A stretch of DNA of 61,712 nucleotides, taken from the NCBI GenBank assembly GCA_021648485.1, contig JAKISS010000011.1, positions 1-61,712 on the forward strand. Direction: 5' to 3'. Each line of letters begins with the position of its first letter. Within the stretch, counting starts at the first letter, position 1. The notes under the pieces were generated by a model. The model did not search any database, was not told where the DNA came from, and saw only the letters and a list, made by a program, of their open reading frames with translations. A program made the position numbers and the translations under genes. This stretch comes from Gammaproteobacteria bacterium (GTDB taxonomy: Bacteria; Pseudomonadota; Gammaproteobacteria; SZUA-152). Positions 49,471-60,064 of the stretch are shown here, piece by piece.

Positions 49471-50697
49471 TCAAACCTCAATTCCTTCCAGCGCCGCCAC
49501 AGTATGAATATCTTTATCCCCTCGCCCGGAAAGATTGACAATGATAATCTGATCCTTCTCCATAGTCGGGGCCAGTTTGGTGGCATAAGCCAGCGCATGA
49601 CTGGATTCCAGTGCGGGAAGAATGCCTTCGATACGGGTCAGGTCGTGAAAAGCTTGCAGAGCTTCTGCATCGTTGATGGCCACATATCTGGCGCGGCCAA
49701 TATCTTTCAACCAGGCATGTTCGGGGCCGACCCCGGGGTAGTCCAACCCGGCGGACACGGAGTGCGTTTCGATGATCTGGCCATCGTCGTCTTCCATCAG
49801 GTAGGTGCGATTGCCGTGCAACACACCGGGGCGACCGGCACACAACGGGGCAGCATGACGGCCAGAATCCAGCCCGTCACCTGCCGCTTCGACACCGTAA
49901 ATAGCAACGTTCCTGTCATCCAGAAACGGATAAAACAGGCCGATGGCATTGGAGCCGCCACCTACACAGGCAATCAATGCATCCGGCAGTCGCCCGGCCT
50001 GTTGTTGAATTTGCTGTCGTGCCTCACGACCAATAATGGCCTGAAAATCACGCACCATGGCAGGGTACGGGTGAGGCCCGGCGACAGTGCCAATGATGTA
50101 AAAGGTGTCATCGACATTGGTCACCCAGTCCCGCATGGCTTCGTTGAGCGCGTCCTTAAGTGTTTTCGAGCCGGATTCCACTGACACCACTTCTGCGCCC
50201 AACAGTTTCATGCGATAAACGTTGATGGCCTGACGGGCGATATCCACCGCCCCCATATAAATCACACATTTCAGCCCCAGCCGTGCGGCAACGGTGGCTG
50301 TGGCAACACCATGTTGACCTGCACCCGTCTCGGCAATAATACGTGTTTTACCCAGGCGTTTGGCCAGCAAAGCCTGACCAATGGTGTTATTCACTTTGTG
50401 CGCGCCAGTGTGATTGAGGTCTTCACGTTTGAGATAAATCTGCGCGCCACCGAGGTGACGGGTCCAGCCTTCAGCCAGATACAGTGGTGAGGGGCGACCG
50501 ACATAATTCTGTAAATCGGCATCCAGCTCGGCAATGAAATCGGGATCATCGAGATACTTGTCGTAAGCATCCTGCAATTCCTGCAACGGCACCATCAAGG
50601 TTTCAGCGACGAATTTACCACCATAAACACCGAAGTGGCCACGATTGTCTGGCACCTGGCCGATGAGTGGTTCGTTTGTATTTTCGATCTGTGACAC
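49471..50697 (-). CDS. trpB: Tryptophan synthase beta subunit
   Basis: 408 residues from GTG 50697 ([15 protein letters not shown] 8 nt upstream). An ATG at 50730 is in frame but has no ribosome site. PLP lysine in [14 protein letters not shown], and the glycine loop [11 protein letters not shown]. Joins indole and serine to make tryptophan in complex with TrpA. Confidence 0.97.
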   Translation of the reverse strand: MSQIENTNEPLIGQVPDNRGHFGVYGGKFVAETLMVPLQELQDAYDKYLDDPDFIAELDADLQNYVGRPSPLYLAEGWTRHLGGAQIYLKREDLNHTGAHKVNNTIGQALLAKRLGKTRIIAETGAGQHGVATATVAARLGLKCVIYMGAVDIARQAINVYRMKLLGAEVVSVESGSKTLKDALNEAMRDWVTNVDDTFYIIGTVAGPHPYPAMVRDFQAIIGREARQQIQQQAGRLPDALIACVGGGSNAIGLFYPFLDDRNVAIYGVEAAGDGLDSGRHAAPLCAGRPGVLHGNRTYLMEDDDGQIIETHSVSAGLDYPGVGPEHAWLKDIGRARYVAINDAEALQAFHDLTRIEGILPALESSHALAYATKLAPTMEKDQIIIVNLSGRGDKDIHTVAALEGIEV

Positions 50698-50781
50698 GTT
50701 AACAACCTCTGTACTAGTAACCCGGCTCATTCAGAATGAGCGCTATTATTTGGCTCGCCAATAAAACACATATAGCAGTAC

Positions 50782-51402
50782 CTACTTCGCTGCACGCACC
50801 CCGGCGACAAAATCCGCCATTTTACCCCAATCCTTAACGCCTTTCTCTGCCTCAACACCACCGCTCACGTCCACAGCATAGGGCTGCACTATACGAATGG
50901 CTTCGCCCACATTGTCAGCGCTCAACCCTCCGGCAAGTATCACTGGCATCGGCAAATCACCCGGCACCCGCGTCCATTCAAAAGATTCTCCCGTACCACC
51001 TGGCAAAGCCGGGTGATAGGCATCCAGCAACAACCCCTGAGCTTGCGCATATTTATCAGCCTCAACCTGCAAATCCACATCATCACGCATACGGATTGCC
51101 TTGATGTATGGCCGATTGAAGCGGGCGCAAAATTCGGGTGATTCCTCACCATGAAACTGTAACAAATCCAGATTGACCTGATTCAGTACACCCCGAATCT
51201 CGCTGTCCATTGCATTGACAAACAGGCCCGCCGAAGTGACAAAGGGCGGCAGACTGTTCACCACAGCACAGGCCTGTGCAATATCCACATTGCGCGGGCT
51301 GGGGTCGTAAAACACCAGACCAATGGCATCCACACCCAGCGCTGCGGCTTGCTGCGCGTCTTCCGGACGAGTGATGCCGCATATTTTGATCCGCGTGGTC
51401 AT
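50782..51402 (-). CDS. trpF: Phosphoribosylanthranilate isomerase
   Basis: 206 residues. KICGITRPEDAQQAAALG at the N-terminus (catalytic Cys) and LAGGLSADNVGEAI near the end; TIM barrel of tryptophan synthesis. Order truA-trpF-trpB-trpA as in pseudomonads. Confidence 0.97.
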   Translation of the reverse strand: MTTRIKICGITRPEDAQQAAALGVDAIGLVFYDPSPRNVDIAQACAVVNSLPPFVTSAGLFVNAMDSEIRGVLNQVNLDLLQFHGEESPEFCARFNRPYIKAIRMRDDVDLQVEADKYAQAQGLLLDAYHPALPGGTGESFEWTRVPGDLPMPVILAGGLSADNVGEAIRIVQPYAVDVSGGVEAEKGVKDWGKMADFVAGVRAAK

Positions 51403-51441
51403 AAGCTGTGAAGGCTGAAAGTGATAAAAGAACCGCGCAGG

Positions 51442-52227
51442 TTACCAGACCAGCCGGGTCGGCGGAACCTGCGGGATGCCAAACTCCGGCGGATATTCCA
51501 CGCTCATGAAATAAAGCCCATAGGGCGGTGCGGTCACACCACCCTGAGTACGGTCACGGGTGTCCAGCACTTCCCGGCTCCAGTTTATAGCCTGTTCGCC
51601 TGCCCCAATGGCCATCAACACACCGGCAATATTGCGTACCATATGCTGCAAGAAAGCATTGGCTTCGAGATCAATAATGATCAGGTCTTCCTGGCGTTGC
51701 ACGTCCAACTGATACAGGGTGCGCACCGAACTGTGTGCCTGGCAGGCAACTGCGCGGTAGGCATTAAAATCATGTTCGCCGAGCAGATATTGTGCGGCTT
51801 GTTGCATGCGCTGCTCATCCAGTTCCCGATGGTCCCACGCCACCCGCCTGGCAGCGAAGGTGGGGCGCACCGCACGACTGGCAATCACATAACGATAGCG
51901 CCGACGCACTGCGCCAAAACGTGCATGAAAATCCCCGGCCACCGGCTTGGCCCACTGCACAGAAATCGTCTTGTCAATATTGGCATTGGTACCATGCACC
52001 CAGGAACGTTCACTGCGCTCTGCGCTGGTTTCAAAATGAATCACCTGTCCGCAAGCATGCACGCCAGCATCGGTACGGCCAGCACAAATCACCTTTATTT
52101 CCGTATTGGCGACTTGAGACAAACCTGCCTCCAGCATTCCCTGCACCGTCGGTACATCCTGTTTTTGGGCCTGCCAGCCACAAAAATGACTACCATCGTA
52201 TTCAATACCCATCGCAATACGCATCAC
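51442..52227 (-). CDS. truA: tRNA pseudouridine(38-40) synthase
   Basis: 261 residues. Catalytic Asp in CAGRTDAGVHACGQVIHF; EYDGSHFCGWQAQ near the start. Modifies uridines 38-40 of the anticodon arm. Its start is two bases from the stop of the membrane protein gene. Confidence 0.97.
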   Translation of the reverse strand: MMRIAMGIEYDGSHFCGWQAQKQDVPTVQGMLEAGLSQVANTEIKVICAGRTDAGVHACGQVIHFETSAERSERSWVHGTNANIDKTISVQWAKPVAGDFHARFGAVRRRYRYVIASRAVRPTFAARRVAWDHRELDEQRMQQAAQYLLGEHDFNAYRAVACQAHSSVRTLYQLDVQRQEDLIIIDLEANAFLQHMVRNIAGVLMAIGAGEQAINWSREVLDTRDRTQGGVTAPPYGLYFMSVEYPPEFGIPQVPPTRLVW

Positions 52228-52228
52228 T

Positions 52229-52963
52229 TTATCCCACGTCCATCGTGATAATTTTCACCGCCAGTAACAATATTACCAGCAACACGGGAATGGCCCACTG
52301 CACTAGAGGAGGACGCGATTGTTCGGGCAGGGTAATGCTTTGCAGGGACGCTTGCTCTGCATCGTCGATCACCTTGGCAAAAAGCTGGTGAGCCGTTTTG
52401 GCAATGGCCATCAGCTTTGGTTCAGATGCAGAGGATTCAGCAGGTTTTGCAACAACGTCGGAAATTTCATCGCGCGTCTCATGCTGGCAGGCTGTGCGCA
52501 ACACACCTACCGCAGCCAGTGTCAACGAGATGCGCACAGCCAGACGCTCATGGGACAAGCCTAACCACGACAACGGTTGCAGACACCAGCTTACTGCGGA
52601 TAAAAATTCAGCCTGCCCGGTACTGCCGATCAATATATTCACCGCTGCGACAATCAGCACCAGCACGGCAATACGCAACAACCCCTGTGTCAGGCCTTCT
52701 TGTGTCGGCCCCCAGAGCACATCAGGTAACAATAATATTCCCGGCGTAAAAAACAGATACACCACAAGAATCGACAGAAACAACCAGCGCAGGCGTTTGA
52801 GCATTTTCAGCGCATTGCGTAATTGTGTGGGCATGCCCCGGACAAGCTCGAACAGGTATAACAGTGCCACCAGAATAAAGCCTGCCAGCAGCAATGGTTT
52901 GGTACCCATCACCATCGCGGTACCAAAGACCAAAAAACAGACGATTTTGATGACAGCATGCAT
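52229..52963 (-). CDS. CbiQ/EcfT-like integral membrane protein
   Basis: 244 residues from ATG 52963 (MHAVIKIV); a longer ORF upstream has no support. Hydrophobic segments at about 4-20, 24-42, 62-85, 105-125 and 222-240, with a mid-protein SWLGLSHERLAVRISLTLAAV like the coupling-protein family of ECF transporters. No ATPase or substrate component is adjacent, so transport is only a possibility. Translationally next to truA. Confidence 0.7.
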   Translation of the reverse strand: MHAVIKIVCFLVFGTAMVMGTKPLLLAGFILVALLYLFELVRGMPTQLRNALKMLKRLRWLFLSILVVYLFFTPGILLLPDVLWGPTQEGLTQGLLRIAVLVLIVAAVNILIGSTGQAEFLSAVSWCLQPLSWLGLSHERLAVRISLTLAAVGVLRTACQHETRDEISDVVAKPAESSASEPKLMAIAKTAHQLFAKVIDDAEQASLQSITLPEQSRPPLVQWAIPVLLVILLLAVKIITMDVG

Positions 52964-52998
52964 GGGCGCACATTCTAACCTAAAATCCGTCACTGAAT

Positions 52999-53114
52999 GG
53001 CCGGTAGAGTACGTTGAATTTTGTGGCTGGCAAGGCGCGATGGAGGAGTAATAGCTCGCTATTGTGACAATTCGCAACGCGGCCAGACGTAAAAGGTAAC
53101 GTGCTATACCGGTC
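52999..53114. repeat. Long palindromic repeat, copy B
   Basis: About 116 bp from GGCCGGTAGAG to TATACCGGTC, an imperfect palindrome with core GGCAAGGCG, AGTAATAGC, CTATTGTGA, CGCAACGCGGCC, matching copy A at 13914-14079. Located between the EcfT-like gene start and the fimV terminator. Confidence 0.7.
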
Positions 53115-53250
53115 GTAGCAACTCACTCAACCAGTGAACCCGCCAGAAACTCAAAAACAGAATATTGAACAATGTGTAAGTACACCCTCATAAGCGGTCA
53201 ACTGCGGAATTTAGGTTAAACCTCAATTCCGCAATGACTCGCATCGTACA

Positions 53251-53285
53251 AAAAAGGCGCAGACCTTGCGGGTCTGCGCCTTTTT
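53251..53285 (-). terminator. Intrinsic terminator downstream of fimV (symmetric)
   Basis: AAAAAGGCGCAGACC (53251-53265) pairs fully with GGTCTGCGCCTTTTT (53271-53285), loop TTGCG. Symmetric A/T runs allow it to work in both directions. It lies just after the fimV stop. Confidence 0.94.
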
Positions 53286-53314
53286 ATATTACCGACTATT
53301 TGCCCTATTCAAAT

Positions 53315-55828
53315 TCAGGCAATTTGCGTCAGCAACTCCTCAGCCTGTTTCTTCTGTGCAGCATCGCCTTCTTCCATGACTTCTTCAAGGATGCTGCGCG
53401 CACCATCGGCATCACCCATGTCGACATAGGCCTTGGCCAGATCCAGTTTGGTGCCAATTTCGTCAACTTCACCGAAAGCATCATCGCCCAGTTCGTCACC
53501 CAGCTCACCCAAATCTTCCGTTCCATCATCCGTTATTTTTGTGTCGCTGATCGGGGCTTCTGTAATAACAACCTCATCGATGTCACCAAGATCAAAGTCC
53601 AGACTGCTATCACCATCCGTTGATGCCGCAACTGTCTCACTATCAACGGCAGAATCAGTATCCAGATTAAAGTCCAGGGACGAAACATCAAAATCCAGAC
53701 TGTTGTCATCACTATCTTTCGCTGGCGCATCTTTTTTTGTTTCGGCACTGACATCAGAGCCCATGTCCACGTCCATATCGAAATCGAGACTGTTGTCGTC
53801 ATCAACCGCAGCGGGAGCTTTTTTTACGACAGTATCATCACCGGTAGCCGCTTCCAGCTCGGCAAACATTTCATCGCTTTTTGCATCGCCTGTGGCTGCA
53901 TCAGCGTCAAGATTATCGGCATCGATATCAAAATCGAAGTCCAGCAAATCGTCGTCACCCGTATCAGCACCGTCTTCCAGGCCTTCCTTCAATGCCTCAG
54001 CTGAATCACCACCAAACAAATCGCTGCCCGGACACAACTGCGTACCCATGGTGACAGCCCTGGCCCACAGAGGGTCAGACTCATCACCCAGCGCATCGTG
54101 TAATTCCTGCGCCTGCTGTTCGAAAGATTCACGATTCTTGGACGCAAAAAACACCTCCAGCATTTTCAGTTTGATCTCATGACGATCCGGCTCTTTTTCC
54201 AATGCCTCCCTGAGAATATCTTCAGCCTGCTGATGGCGACCGTAAGCCAGATAGACATCAGCTTCAGAAATAGGATCAACATCAGCCGCATCGCTTTCGA
54301 TACCACTCATACCACTCATTTCACTCATGGCAAAATCACTGACCATAGAGCTTTCGCCACCATTCATGGATTCTGCCGTTGCACCCGCGCTATCGCCCCC
54401 CCCCACATTCAGAATGCTTTCTTCAAAGCCATCCTGCATTTTGCGGCGACGCTGAATCACGACAGCAATAATCAAGAGCAACAGAACACCAAGCCCTCCG
54501 TACAACACGACGGGATCATCCAGCAGACCCGGCTCTTCTACGGGAGCAGGCTCAGGCTCAATAACAATTTCTTCCTCAGCCAGTACATCCGCAGGGACTT
54601 CGGCCTCGACACCTTCTTCAGGTGCAGCCTCCATCGGCATTTCTGCTTCGACCGGCTCAGGCTCGATACCTGCTTGCGCCTGTAGTGCCTGCATTTCGTC
54701 ATCTTTGAGCATGATGAGTCGCTGCATGGACTCTAACTGCTCTTCCATTTCTGCCAGACGCACCTTCAGTTCATCGGTTTCCTGACGATTCGCATCCAAC
54801 GCCTCGGCGGCCAGCAACAAATCTTCACGCAACCGATCTACATTCTCATCGCCTGCACCGCTGCCAGCACCTTTGGAACCAGGAGCAACCAGTTTGAGAC
54901 TGGCCTGATCTACAGCGCTACCGGCACCCGTGCCTTCACCGCGAGCAACTTGACCACCCGTCGATGCATCAGCCTGACGTACCAGTTTGCCGCTCTTGCG
55001 CGCCCGCCACTCACTGTGTTGACGATTAATTTCTGCATTCGCTTCAGCAACTGAAAACGCCGACAGCGCATTAACATCATCAATACGCAGCACATAACCC
55101 GCTTTGAGTTGATTCACATTGTCGCCGTAAAAGGCATTAGGATTGTTCAGTACCAACGCCAGCATCATCTGATCAACTGAAATACCACTGGGGCGCATCC
55201 GGTTGGCAATTTCGTAAAGAGTATCGTTATATTGCACCGGGCCATAGGTCAACTCACCGGGCTGACGGGAAACAGGAGCCATTGCTGCACGGGAAGGAAT
55301 CGGTGCAGGGCGTGTGGCCGGAGCAGACGCACTGCGCGCAGGTGCTTGTTGTGTCGTAACGGCCGCCCGCTGCACAGGCGCAGGCGCCTCATCGGATAAC
55401 ACGGGAGGATCCACCAGCACCGTAAATTCACGCAAGATGCGGCCACGCGGCCAGCGGGCCTCGACCACAAAATCCAGGAAAGGTTCGGTAACGGTCTGGG
55501 CGGTCGTCAGCTGAACATAGGCTGTACCATTTTTGCGGCGAACCACTTCGAAATTAATTTTGGTAAGAAAGAAAGCCCGGTCAGCACCAACACGCTGAAA
55601 ATCCTCTGCTGAACCCAGTTTGACCGTCAGATTATTCAGGTCGCCTTTCTTTACCGAAAGCAGCTCTATCTGCGCATCCAGAGGTTGATTGAGTGCCGAC
55701 TTCATCACAATATTGCCCAAACCCAGCGCATGTCCCAGCGCAGGAATCAACATTGCCAAAATGGCCATGACCAGTGCCAATCGTTTTGCCGGTATCAATC
55801 GCTTATCCGGTGCCGATAGCTTACTCAT
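53315..55828 (-). CDS. fimV: FimV-type inner-membrane pilus assembly/polarity protein
   Basis: 837 residues. N-terminal signal (about 15-35), a conserved FimV N-terminal domain (QPLDAQIELLSVKKGDLNNL), a LysM-like module (about 195-250), a coiled-coil (about 335-375), one transmembrane helix (about 440-460) and a very acidic cytoplasmic tail with repeated SLDFD motifs ending in a TPR domain. FimV links peptidoglycan to type IV pilus assembly and cell polarity. Position between usg/asd and truA is as in other Gammaproteobacteria. Confidence 0.95.
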   Translation of the reverse strand: MSKLSAPDKRLIPAKRLALVMAILAMLIPALGHALGLGNIVMKSALNQPLDAQIELLSVKKGDLNNLTVKLGSAEDFQRVGADRAFFLTKINFEVVRRKNGTAYVQLTTAQTVTEPFLDFVVEARWPRGRILREFTVLVDPPVLSDEAPAPVQRAAVTTQQAPARSASAPATRPAPIPSRAAMAPVSRQPGELTYGPVQYNDTLYEIANRMRPSGISVDQMMLALVLNNPNAFYGDNVNQLKAGYVLRIDDVNALSAFSVAEANAEINRQHSEWRARKSGKLVRQADASTGGQVARGEGTGAGSAVDQASLKLVAPGSKGAGSGAGDENVDRLREDLLLAAEALDANRQETDELKVRLAEMEEQLESMQRLIMLKDDEMQALQAQAGIEPEPVEAEMPMEAAPEEGVEAEVPADVLAEEEIVIEPEPAPVEEPGLLDDPVVLYGGLGVLLLLIIAVVIQRRRKMQDGFEESILNVGGGDSAGATAESMNGGESSMVSDFAMSEMSGMSGIESDAADVDPISEADVYLAYGRHQQAEDILREALEKEPDRHEIKLKMLEVFFASKNRESFEQQAQELHDALGDESDPLWARAVTMGTQLCPGSDLFGGDSAEALKEGLEDGADTGDDDLLDFDFDIDADNLDADAATGDAKSDEMFAELEAATGDDTVVKKAPAAVDDDNSLDFDMDVDMGSDVSAETKKDAPAKDSDDNSLDFDVSSLDFNLDTDSAVDSETVAASTDGDSSLDFDLGDIDEVVITEAPISDTKITDDGTEDLGELGDELGDDAFGEVDEIGTKLDLAKAYVDMGDADGARSILEEVMEEGDAAQKKQAEELLTQIA

Positions 55829-55964
55829 AGTTACTCCTGTTTTTAGTTATTCAGCCTGCCTGCTGATTCCCGTCTGTCAGGAAACCCACTACAGCATCGG
55901 CAACCTGGAGGAATTGTTTAGAAATATTAGGCAATTAGAGCAAAGAATCAGAAGCAACTATAGC

Positions 55965-56999
55965 TTACAAGCCCTTTTTTACCAACAGCTCAAGGATTTG
56001 CACACAATTTAATGCCGCACCTTTGCGCACATTATCGGCAACTACCCATAAACTTAAACCACAAGGGTGAGAAATATCCTCGCGAATACGGCCCACAAAT
56101 ACAGCATCTTCACCCGTTGCATGTGTGACCGCTGTAGGCGAATTGCCGGGTTCACCATCATCCAGCAGCTCCACCCCTGGAGCCTGTCGCAACAAATCCC
56201 GTGCTTCATCCGCACCCAGCTTCGCACCCGTCTCCACATGCACCGCCTGGGAGTGACCAAAAAACACGGGAGCCTGCACCGTAGTCGGGTTAATAAGAAT
56301 ATCGCCATCCGCAAGAATTTTTTGCGTCGCCCGCACTATTTTCATTTCGCAAGACAAATAGCCATTTTCTTCAGCAACTGTGACTTGCGGTAAAACATTA
56401 AAAGCAATCTGCTGTGGAAACATTTTATGTTTAGCGTCCTGCATATTCAACAGGGCAACTGTCTGACTGGCAAGTTCATCCATGCCAGACTTGCCCGATG
56501 CCGTCACCGCCTGATAACTAACCACATTTATACGCTCAATACCAACAGCATCATAAACAGGTTTGAGCGCCACCAGCATTTGTATCGTCGCACTGTCAGG
56601 GCTGGCAATAATATTACGCGATTTCCCGGATTGAACATAATCGGCAATCGCCTGCGGATTCACTTCCGGAATCACTAACGGCACATCATCGTTGTCCACA
56701 AAGTGTGCAGAGGTATCAATAACCATGCAGCCCGCCGCAGTGGCACGCGGCACATATTCCGCTGAGACTTCATCGTTCGCGCAAAACACCGCAACATCCA
56801 CCTGCGAAAAATCAAAATCTGCCACATCTTTTACTGTGTGATATTTTCCACCCAGCCCTACTTTTTTTCCGGCTGTGCGCATACTTGCCAACGGAAAAAA
56901 GTGGCCTACAGGAAATTTACGCTCTGTCAAAAATGACACGAAAGCCTCACCCACTAGGCCGGTGGCACCCACGACGGCCATATTAAAAGCCTTGTTCAC
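55965..56999 (-). CDS. usg: USG-1-type aspartate-semialdehyde dehydrogenase homologue
   Basis: 344 residues with the ASADH fold (NAD(P)-binding VVGATGLVGEAF). At the active site the usual NC-T motif reads DSAT, with Ser136 in place of the catalytic Cys, so dehydrogenase activity is not expected. This matches Usg, a paralogue whose function is unclear. Next to the true asd. Confidence 0.92.
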   Translation of the reverse strand: MNKAFNMAVVGATGLVGEAFVSFLTERKFPVGHFFPLASMRTAGKKVGLGGKYHTVKDVADFDFSQVDVAVFCANDEVSAEYVPRATAAGCMVIDTSAHFVDNDDVPLVIPEVNPQAIADYVQSGKSRNIIASPDSATIQMLVALKPVYDAVGIERINVVSYQAVTASGKSGMDELASQTVALLNMQDAKHKMFPQQIAFNVLPQVTVAEENGYLSCEMKIVRATQKILADGDILINPTTVQAPVFFGHSQAVHVETGAKLGADEARDLLRQAPGVELLDDGEPGNSPTAVTHATGEDAVFVGRIREDISHPCGLSLWVVADNVRKGAALNCVQILELLVKKGL

Positions 57000-57016
57000 A
57001 ATATTTTATCCACTGT

Positions 57017-58138
57017 TTATATTCCTAATAACAACCGCAACATACGCCGCAAGGGTTCTGCCGCACCCCATAACAACTGATCACCCACCGTAAAGGCAGA
57101 CAAATAATCATTACCCATGGAGAGTTTGCGCAAACGCCCCACTGGCACAGCCAACGTGCCAGTAACGGCTGCCGGGGTCAGCTCTTTCATTGTGACATCA
57201 CGATCATTAGGTATCACCTTCACCCAGTCGTTTGCCTGCGCCAGCATATGGTGAATTTCATCCAGCGGCACATCTTTCTTTAATTTAATAGTCAGCGCCT
57301 GACTGTGGCAACGCATGGCACCAATACGCACACAGATACCGTCGATGGGAATAACATTACCCATTGCACTGGCGCGCCCAAGGATTTTGTTGGTCTCCAC
57401 TTCGGCTTTCCATTCTTCACGGGTCTGACCACTGTCCAGTTGGGCATCCAACCAGGGGATCAGGCTGCCTGCCAACGGCACACCCCAGTTGTCTTTGGGG
57501 TAATCATCAGAACGCAAAAAGCCTGCCAGTTTTTTATCAATATCCAGTATCGCTGTCGCTGGATCTTCGTTGAGGTCTTCAACAGTATTGTTTATCGCAC
57601 CCATCTGCCGGATCAGTTCCCGCATATTCTGCGCACCGGCACCGGAGGCAGCCTGATACGTCATGGGCGAAACCCATTCCACCAAATCGTTTTCAAACAG
57701 GCCGCCAATGGCCATCAACATCAGGCTCACTGTGCAATTGCCACCGACAAAGGTTTTCGTGCCATTGGCCAAACCGTTTTTGATGATATCGAGATTCACC
57801 GGATCAAGTACGATAATGGCATCGTCCTTCATGCGCAGAGTAGAGGCTGCATCAATCCAGTAACCATTCCAACCAGCCTTGCGTAACTGCGGATAGATGT
57901 CCCCAGTATAATCTCCCCCCTGACAGGTGATGATCACATCCATTGCTTTCAATTCATCAATGGATTTTGCATCTTTTAATGGTGGCACATCCTTGCCGAT
58001 ATCCGGGCCCGGTCGCCCGGTTTGTGACGTTGTAAAGAATACTGGTTCGATGTGGTCAAAATCTTTTTCATCACGCATGCGCTGCATGAGTACTGAGCCC
58101 ACCATGCCACGCCAACCTACCAGCCCCACTTTTTTCAT
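57017..58138 (-). CDS. asd: Aspartate-semialdehyde dehydrogenase
   Basis: 373 residues. Catalytic Cys135 in [13 protein letters not shown]-binding GWRGMVGSV at the N-terminus. Reduces aspartyl phosphate to aspartate semialdehyde for lysine, threonine and methionine. Lies between leuB and usg. Confidence 0.97.
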   Translation of the reverse strand: MKKVGLVGWRGMVGSVLMQRMRDEKDFDHIEPVFFTTSQTGRPGPDIGKDVPPLKDAKSIDELKAMDVIITCQGGDYTGDIYPQLRKAGWNGYWIDAASTLRMKDDAIIVLDPVNLDIIKNGLANGTKTFVGGNCTVSLMLMAIGGLFENDLVEWVSPMTYQAASGAGAQNMRELIRQMGAINNTVEDLNEDPATAILDIDKKLAGFLRSDDYPKDNWGVPLAGSLIPWLDAQLDSGQTREEWKAEVETNKILGRASAMGNVIPIDGICVRIGAMRCHSQALTIKLKKDVPLDEIHHMLAQANDWVKVIPNDRDVTMKELTPAAVTGTLAVPVGRLRKLSMGNDYLSAFTVGDQLLWGAAEPLRRMLRLLLGI

Positions 58139-58156
58139 GATTGAGTTTCTCTTAAC

Positions 58157-58226
58157 TTTACCGCAAAGGATACAAAGGAACGCAAAGTAAAACCAGGTTA
58201 GCGTCTTTGCGTTCCTTTGCGGTAAA
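58157..58226. repeat. CGCAAAG-type inverted repeat between asd and leuB
   Basis: TTTACCGCAAAGGA (58157-58170) is repeated in inverse as TCCTTTGCGGTAAA (58213-58226), with a second inner CGCAAAG pair. A related repeat is at 59330-59414. Confidence 0.7.
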
Positions 58227-58233
58227 CAAAAAT

Positions 58234-59310
58234 TTAATCCGCCAACGCCGCCACTACGGCATCACCCATTTCCGAGGTGCCAATTTTCTGCATGCCATCA
58301 CTATCAATATCTGCGGTGCGCAAGCCTTTATCCAACACAACTTCGACCGCCTTTTCGATACGATCTGCCATGGCACTTTCATTCAATGAATAGCGCAGCA
58401 TCATCGCCACGGATAAAATCGTTGCCAATGGGTTCGCCACATTTTTCCCGGCGATGTCCGGCGCAGAGCCGTGAATGGGTTCATACATGCCCTTGCCGTT
58501 GGCGTCCAACGATGCCGAAGGCAACATACCAATAGAGCCTGTCAACATGGCTGCGCAATCGGAAAGAATATCGCCGAACATGTTGGTGGTGACCATCACA
58601 TCAAACTGTTTTGGTGCGCGCACCAATTGCATGGCTGCGTTGTCCACATACATATGTAACAGCTCTACTTCAGGGTAATCTTTCGCTACTCGTTCCATCA
58701 CCTCCCGCCACAATTCGGTACATTCCAGCACATTGGCCTTGTCCACGGAACATAATTTTTTGCCGCGTTTCATGGCAATTTTAAATGCCGAATGACCAAT
58801 GCGCTCAATTTCTGACTCGCTATATACCAGTGTATTAAAACCCTGTTTCTCACCATTATCGAGCGTGCGTATACCGCGCGGCTGGCCAAAATAAATACCG
58901 CCCGTCAACTCACGCACAATCATGATATCCAGCCCGGAAACCACTTCCGGTTTCAGCGTAGAGGCATCAGCTAACTGCTTGTAGAGAATCGCCGGACGTA
59001 AATTGGAAAACAGTTCCAGTTCCGCACGCAAACCCAGCAGTCCCTTTTCCGGGCGCACGCTGATGTCCAGCGACTCCCATTGATAACCACCCACCGCACC
59101 CAGCAAAATCGCATCGGATTCTTTGGCCAGTGCCAGCGTGTCATCGGGCAAGGGTTTGCCGCTGGCTTCATAACCGGCACCACCGACGGGAGCTTCGCTC
59201 ATTTCAATATCGAGACCCTCGGCACGCAAGCACTCCAGCACCTTTACTGCTTCGGCAACAATCTCAGGGCCAATACCGTCACCGGGTAATACTGCAATTT
59301 TTTTTGTCAT
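58234..59310 (-). CDS. leuB: 3-isopropylmalate dehydrogenase
   Basis: 358 residues from ATG 59310 (GAGG six bases upstream). Metal and NAD motifs [24 protein letters not shown] and [13 protein letters not shown] are present. Oxidises isopropylmalate to ketoisocaproate in leucine synthesis. Inverted repeats flank it on both sides. Confidence 0.97.
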   Translation of the reverse strand: MTKKIAVLPGDGIGPEIVAEAVKVLECLRAEGLDIEMSEAPVGGAGYEASGKPLPDDTLALAKESDAILLGAVGGYQWESLDISVRPEKGLLGLRAELELFSNLRPAILYKQLADASTLKPEVVSGLDIMIVRELTGGIYFGQPRGIRTLDNGEKQGFNTLVYSESEIERIGHSAFKIAMKRGKKLCSVDKANVLECTELWREVMERVAKDYPEVELLHMYVDNAAMQLVRAPKQFDVMVTTNMFGDILSDCAAMLTGSIGMLPSASLDANGKGMYEPIHGSAPDIAGKNVANPLATILSVAMMLRYSLNESAMADRIEKAVEVVLDKGLRTADIDSDGMQKIGTSEMGDAVVAALAD

Positions 59311-59329
59311 GACTAACCTCTTTTTAAAA

Positions 59330-59414
59330 TCCAACGCAAAGACGCGGAGGCGCAAAGAACGCAAAGTTTGTTATTTAACATATTTTCTTTGCGTTTTTGC
59401 GCCTCTGCGTTGGA
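59330..59414. repeat. CGCAAAG-type inverted repeat between leuD and leuB
   Basis: TCCAACGCAAAGACGCGG at 59330 and the inverse GCCTCTGCGTTGGA ending 59414 form long arms with several CGCAAAG units. It occupies most of the leuD-leuB gap. Confidence 0.7.
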
Positions 59415-59424
59415 ATTTTTTTAT

Positions 59425-60060
59425 TCAAAACAACCACGGCGCTTCCTGTTTGCGCCGTGTTTCATAAACACGAATGTCATCCACATGCTGCAAAGTGAGA
59501 CCAATATCATCCAGCCCATTCAACAAACAATGTTGACGAAACTCTTCCACATCAAAGGCAATGCTCTTGCCATCTGGCGTGATGACTGTCTGCGCTTCAA
59601 GATCAACGCTTAACGCATAGCCCTCGTTAGCCGCTACGGCCTGAAATAACCCATCCACCACCTGTGCATCAAGCACAATGGGCAGGATACCGTTCTTGAA
59701 ACAGTTGTTGAAAAAGATATCCGCATAACTGGGCGCGATAATGACGCGAAAGCCATAATCAAGCAATGCCCAGGGCGCGTGCTCACGCGATGAACCACAA
59801 CCAAAATTTTCGCGGGCCAACAGAATGCTCGCACCCTGATAGCGTGGCTGATTGAGCACGAAGTCCGGGTTCAATGGTCGAACGCTGTTATCTATGCCCG
59901 GCTCACCATGATCAAGATAGCGCCACTCGTCGAACAGGTTGGGGCCGAAACCCGAACGCTTGATGGATTTCAAAAACTGTTTGGGAATAATCGCATCAGT
60001 GTCCACATTGGAACGATCCATCGGGGCCACCAAGCCTGTCATTTTTTCAAATTTTTCCAT
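59425..60060 (-). CDS. leuD: 3-isopropylmalate dehydratase small subunit
   Basis: 211 residues. Signature [14 protein letters not shown] and [16 protein letters not shown]. Forms the heterodimer with LeuC that isomerises isopropylmalate. Four bases after leuC. Confidence 0.97.
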   Translation of the reverse strand: MEKFEKMTGLVAPMDRSNVDTDAIIPKQFLKSIKRSGFGPNLFDEWRYLDHGEPGIDNSVRPLNPDFVLNQPRYQGASILLARENFGCGSSREHAPWALLDYGFRVIIAPSYADIFFNNCFKNGILPIVLDAQVVDGLFQAVAANEGYALSVDLEAQTVITPDGKSIAFDVEEFRQHCLLNGLDDIGLTLQHVDDIRVYETRRKQEAPWLF

Positions 60061-60064
60061 GCCG

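Noticed and set aside
49363-50184. 273-codon plus-strand ORF
   Set aside because: Antisense to trpB; shadow ORF.
51421-52248. 275-codon plus-strand ORF
   Set aside because: Antisense to truA; shadow ORF.
57305-57886. 193-codon plus-strand ORF
   Set aside because: Antisense to asd with complete active site; shadow ORF.
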